NCBI GenBank assembly: GCA_963749825.1 | Contig: CAVVOI010000013.1 | Location: 248,001 to 312,000 of the forward strand | Direction: 5' to 3' | DNA: 64,000 bases | Source: UBA11865 sp963749825 | GTDB taxonomy: Bacteria; Chloroflexota; Anaerolineae; Promineifilales; Promineifilaceae | In this document: one piece after another, positions 61,566-64,000 of the stretch | How the letters are laid out: each line of letters begins with the position of its first letter | How positions within the stretch are numbered: position 1 is the first letter of the stretch | Notes under the pieces: generated by a model | What the model was told of the DNA's origin: nothing | The model's input: only the letters and a program-made list of their open reading frames with translations | Databases searched by the model: none | Program-made: the position numbers and the translations under genes

Positions 61566-62525
61566 ATGTTGTCAACAATCGAAAAAACCGACCACCTCTT
61601 CAAATTCCCTTCTACTACCCCAGTGACAAGCCTGGAAGCCCAGGTTGGAAATACACCCCTATTGCATCTGAGCCGGATTGCGGCCGCCAAATTACCACAA
61701 ACCGTTCAATTGTATGCCAAAGCGGAATGGTTCAATCCAAGCGGATCAGTTAAGGATCGGCCGGCGCTCAATATCATCCGTACAGGCGAATGGTTAGGTT
61801 TGTTAAAGCCCGGCCTGATCCTGCTGGATTCCACCTCTGGTAACATGGGCATCGCCTACGCTATGCTAGGCGCCGCTCGTGGATACCGGGTGAAATTGGT
61901 TTTGCCTGAAAATGTTAGCCCAGAGCGCATCGCCATTCTTCGCGCTTATGGCGCTGACTTATCATTCACAGATCCGTTGGAAGGCTCTGATGGCGCGATG
62001 ATAGAAGCCAAACGTTTGGCCGAAGAGAATGGCCACGATTATTTTTACGCGAACCAATATAATAATCCGGCTAATTGGCAAGCTCATTACTTCACGACAG
62101 CCAATGAGATCTGGAGCCAAACCGGCGGACGGATCACTCATTTTGTAGCCGGTCTGGGCACCAGCGGCACCTTTGTCGGCACATCGCGCCGGCTTAAGGA
62201 GTTGAATCCCTACGTCGAAACGGTCTCGATTCAACCCGATAGCCCATTTAATGGTTTGGAAGGTTTGAAGCATATGGCCACAGCTATCCAGCCGGGTATC
62301 TATGACCCGCATCTGGCTGATAGAAGCGTAACAGTTAAAACCGAGGCTGCTTACGACATGGCCCGGGATTTAGCCCGGCAGGAAGGGTTGTTTGTGGGCA
62401 TCTCGGCCGCGGCTGCCGTGGCGGCTGCGGTCGATGTGGCTCGTCATTTGACTGATGCCATCATCGTCACCGTTTTGCCCGACAATGGATTTAAGTATCT
62501 CAGCGAAAGATTCTGGCGCGAATAA
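61566..62525 (+). CDS. cysM: Cysteine synthase, CysM type (sulfur-carrier-dependent)
   Basis: 319 residues of the fold-type II PLP family: VGNTPLLHLSRI at the N-terminus, KAEWFNPSGSVKDRPALNII with the PLP lysine, STSGNMGIAYAMLGAARGYR in the substrate loop, and GLGTSGTFVGTSRRLKE. The next two genes encode a CysO-like carrier and its Mec-type protease, as in Mycobacterium, so the enzyme probably uses O-phosphoserine or O-acetylserine with CysO thiocarboxylate as sulfur donor. Start: AGGAA about 10 nt before the ATG. Expression is likely governed by the attenuator described upstream. Confidence 0.9.
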   Translation: MLSTIEKTDHLFKFPSTTPVTSLEAQVGNTPLLHLSRIAAAKLPQTVQLYAKAEWFNPSGSVKDRPALNIIRTGEWLGLLKPGLILLDSTSGNMGIAYAMLGAARGYRVKLVLPENVSPERIAILRAYGADLSFTDPLEGSDGAMIEAKRLAEENGHDYFYANQYNNPANWQAHYFTTANEIWSQTGGRITHFVAGLGTSGTFVGTSRRLKELNPYVETVSIQPDSPFNGLEGLKHMATAIQPGIYDPHLADRSVTVKTEAAYDMARDLARQEGLFVGISAAAAVAAAVDVARHLTDAIIVTVLPDNGFKYLSERFWRE

Positions 62526-62591
62526 GGTCAGCTACATGAAATTGGCTGGATTATTGGCTAGTGACGGGCCACAGACTATCATTGTGACAAG

Positions 62592-63023
62592 ATGTTAAGA
62601 TTGACGAAACAAATACGAGATCGAATAAACGCCCACGGCGTCAAATCTTATCCCTACGAGGGATGCGGCGTTTTGTTGGGACAGGTAAAGGATGGCGATA
62701 ACATCGTATTCGGTATCTTACCTGTGCCTAATAGCTGGGCTGATGAAGAAGAGAAACGAGAACGATTTCTCATATGCGATCAAGATATGTTTCGGGCTGA
62801 GTTAGCGGCCGCCGAATTAGGCGTCGATGTCATCGGTATATTTCATAGCCACCCCGATCACCCACCCATCGCCTCTCCTCGTGATTTGGCATGGGCGGCT
62901 TGGCCTGGTCACTCATATCTCATCACAGAGGTATGGGAGCGGAAGCCAGGTGACAGCCGATCCTGGCAGTTGCTCAATGATCGTTCCGGATTTTTTGAAG
63001 AGACGATTGAAATCGGCGAGTGA
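62592..63023 (+). CDS. Mec-type JAMM/MPN+ metalloprotease (CysO-cysteine peptidase)
   Basis: 143 residues with the JAMM zinc motif: the N-terminal Glu in SYPYEGCGVLLG, and GIFHSHPDHPPIASPRDLAW (HxHP-x7-S-x2-D). In Mycobacterium the homologue Mec+ cuts cysteine from the C-terminal Gly of CysO. It lies 66 bp after cysM and 78 bp before the CysO gene, so it should finish the pathway by releasing cysteine and regenerating the carrier. Confidence 0.9.
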   Translation: MLRLTKQIRDRINAHGVKSYPYEGCGVLLGQVKDGDNIVFGILPVPNSWADEEEKRERFLICDQDMFRAELAAAELGVDVIGIFHSHPDHPPIASPRDLAWAAWPGHSYLITEVWERKPGDSRSWQLLNDRSGFFEETIEIGE

Positions 63024-63101
63024 ACACGGATCGCAAAACACTTGGTGATAGATTCTCTAGCCGCTGAACAAAAAAATTAACAGGATAGGAGAAGTAAGTA
63101 G

Positions 63102-63371
63102 ATGCCAACATTCCGAATACCAACGCCACTCCGGCCATATTCTGACGGCAACAGCCAGGTCCAGGTTGCGGGTGGGACCGTGGGTGATGCCCTAAATGAT
63201 CTGACCAGCCAATACCCGGATTTACGTCAACATCTCTATGATGGACCAAAGCTGCGTAGTTTCGTCAATATTTACCTGAACCAGGAAGATATTCGTTATG
63301 GAGACGGCGTGGAAACGGCCGTCGAGGACGAAGATACCATCATGATAATCCCTTCTATTGCCGGTGGATAA
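63102..63371 (+). CDS. CysO-like sulfur carrier protein (ThiS/MoaD family)
   Basis: 89 residues with the ubiquitin-like ThiS/MoaD fold: an N-terminal strand FRIPTPLRPYS, GGTVGDALNDLTSQYPDLRQ, NIYLNQEDIRYGDGVETAV and the exposed C-terminus MIIPSIAGG. The final Gly-Gly is required for adenylation and thiocarboxylate formation. The activating MoeB/MoeZ-like enzyme is not seen in the window. GGAGAA 8 nt before the ATG supports the start. Confidence 0.92.
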   Translation: MPTFRIPTPLRPYSDGNSQVQVAGGTVGDALNDLTSQYPDLRQHLYDGPKLRSFVNIYLNQEDIRYGDGVETAVEDEDTIMIIPSIAGG

Positions 63372-63412
63372 GCTACAACAAATAACCTGAGATCGTTATC
63401 AAACCTTGCACT

Positions 63413-63442
63413 AGGTTCCTTGCAGGCACAGTCTAGGAACCT
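63413..63442 (+). promoter_or_regulatory. Intercistronic hairpin after cysO
   Basis: AGGTTCC (63413-63419) pairs with GGAACCT (63436-63442), then CACTTTTCTT follows. It may slow or partly end transcription between cysO and the DUF4395 gene, or stabilise the upstream mRNA. Confidence 0.35.
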
Positions 63443-63483
63443 GGGCACTTTTCTTAAACCCATCTAAGGCAGGAGATATAGTG

Positions 63484-63942
63484 ATGAACGAGCAAAAGAG
63501 CGCTCGAATGGTCGATCATTCGGCCTTAAGAGTAAATCAGGCTTTTATCATTGTGCTTCTCATCGTTGCCTTTTTGTTAGACACATGGTTGCTGGTTGCC
63601 CTGGTCGGCGCGATCATGCTGCTGGGCACGGCCGTTCCACGATTTTCACTCTTTAAACAGGTCTACGCTCGCGGGCTAAAGCCTTCTGGCCTGGTAAAGT
63701 CTGATGTAATCCCGGATAACCCTGAACCTCACCGTTTTGCCCAGGGCTTCGGCGGGGTGGTCCTTGCTATGGCGGTCCTGTCTTTGTTGCTAGGACAGAC
63801 TGTGTTTGGCTGGGCTCTTGTTTGGTTGGTAATAGCCCTGGCGAGCCTTAATCTTTTTCTGGGTTTTTGCGCGGGCTGCTTCTTGTACTATCAGCTCAAC
63901 CGGTTCAAAGTGCCCGGCTTCGAACGTAGCCCTATCAGGTGA
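63484..63942 (+). CDS. DUF4395 membrane protein
   Basis: 152 residues with four membrane helices (about 15-32, 33-50, 85-105 and 108-130), beginning MNEQKSARMVDHSALRVNQA and with the RFSLFKQVYARGLKPSG loop and FLGFCAGCFLYYQLNR near the C-terminus (a conserved C-A-G-C of DUF4395). As I recall, DUF4395 genes in Actinobacteria lie beside thioredoxin-like and sulfurtransferase genes. Its place after cysO therefore supports a role in sulfur or redox handling at the membrane. GGAG 8 nt upstream supports the ATG at 63484. Confidence 0.8.
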   Translation: MNEQKSARMVDHSALRVNQAFIIVLLIVAFLLDTWLLVALVGAIMLLGTAVPRFSLFKQVYARGLKPSGLVKSDVIPDNPEPHRFAQGFGGVVLAMAVLSLLLGQTVFGWALVWLVIALASLNLFLGFCAGCFLYYQLNRFKVPGFERSPIR

Positions 63943-63969
63943 TTGGCTGTGACCGGTGATTGAATAACG

Positions 63970-64000
63970 ATGGTAGAACGTCTTATCCTGACCTTACTTC
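63970..64000 (+). CDS. Start of a probable next operon gene, cut by the window end
   Basis: An ATG 27 bp after the DUF4395 stop opens a frame MVERLILTLL with a charged then hydrophobic start, as in a membrane-anchored protein. The context (DUF4395) suggests a membrane-tethered thioredoxin-like protein, but only ten residues are visible. There is no clear ribosome site. Confidence 0.3.
   Translation, partial: MVERLILTLL

Overview
This 64 kb window (about 53% G+C, with strikingly frequent GGCCGG/CCGGCC words) looks like a chromosomal segment of an uncultured Chloroflexota bacterium, probably Anaerolineae-like. The evidence is inferential: a giant secreted DUF11-repeat protein ending in a YLPIIIK-type tail, an NTT-type transporter with HEAT repeats, an FHA-rich Ser/Thr kinase, a LuxR regulator with an N-terminal helix-turn-helix, and a CysM/Mec/CysO cysteine module. 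There are no rRNA genes, insertion sequences, prophage genes or CRISPR arrays. One tRNA (Gln, UUG) is present.

Layout. 0-2.9 kb: 3' end of a DAHP synthase, a TfoX-like protein, a broken B3/B4-domain gene, an MTA/SAH-nucleosidase-like gene with a duplicated tail. 2.9-10.7 kb: FHA-linked kinase, then a same-strand cluster ubiD-like / Na+/H+ antiporter / universal stress protein / broken HMG-CoA lyase / aconitase X. This puts both enzyme types of the archaeal mevalonate branch in one probable operon. 10.7-16.3 kb: ftsZ, a small HTH protein with an operator, a radical-SAM anaerobic sulfatase-maturase-like enzyme, HAD hydrolase and gene remnants. 16.3-24.8 kb: typA behind a leader terminator, methyltransferase, MalY/PatB aminotransferase, nucleoside phosphorylases, a decayed proline iminopeptidase. 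24.9-34.4 kb: LuxR-ATPase-TPR regulator, VOC, MEMO-like, M1 peptidase, FHA membrane protein, HAD, IMPase. 34.4-43.1 kb: ABC-F ATPase behind a leader terminator, NTT-HEAT transporter plus cNMP-binding partner flanked by a duplicated ABC-F tail, a decayed methyltransferase, and a TRPM-type SLOG/SLATT membrane protein. 43.4-50.6 kb: a frameshifted lipoprotein metalloprotease, tRNA-Gln, short GlmU-like enzyme, cytidine deaminase, an unrecognised frameshifted gene, panB, recO. 50.7-61.2 kb: the 1750-residue DUF11 protein, methyltransferase, recD2, and an ECF sigma/anti-sigma/membrane-protein operon. 61.3-64 kb: a cysteine operon (cysM-mec-cysO-DUF4395-probable membrane protein start).

The most interesting regulatory signal is in front of cysM: a strong promoter, a Shine-Dalgarno site, a 12-codon upstream ORF with two cysteine codons, and a terminator whose formation conflicts with a stem starting inside that ORF. 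Together these form a textbook-like transcription attenuator for cysteine. typA and the ABC-F gene, both encoding ribosome-associated factors, also have intrinsic-terminator hairpins between their upstream region and start codon.

About ten loci are broken by single-base indels, nonsense codons or deletions. Some would be explained by residual long-read assembly errors, but several have lost large parts and are genuine remnants. Function calls rest on motif recognition only; no database search was run.
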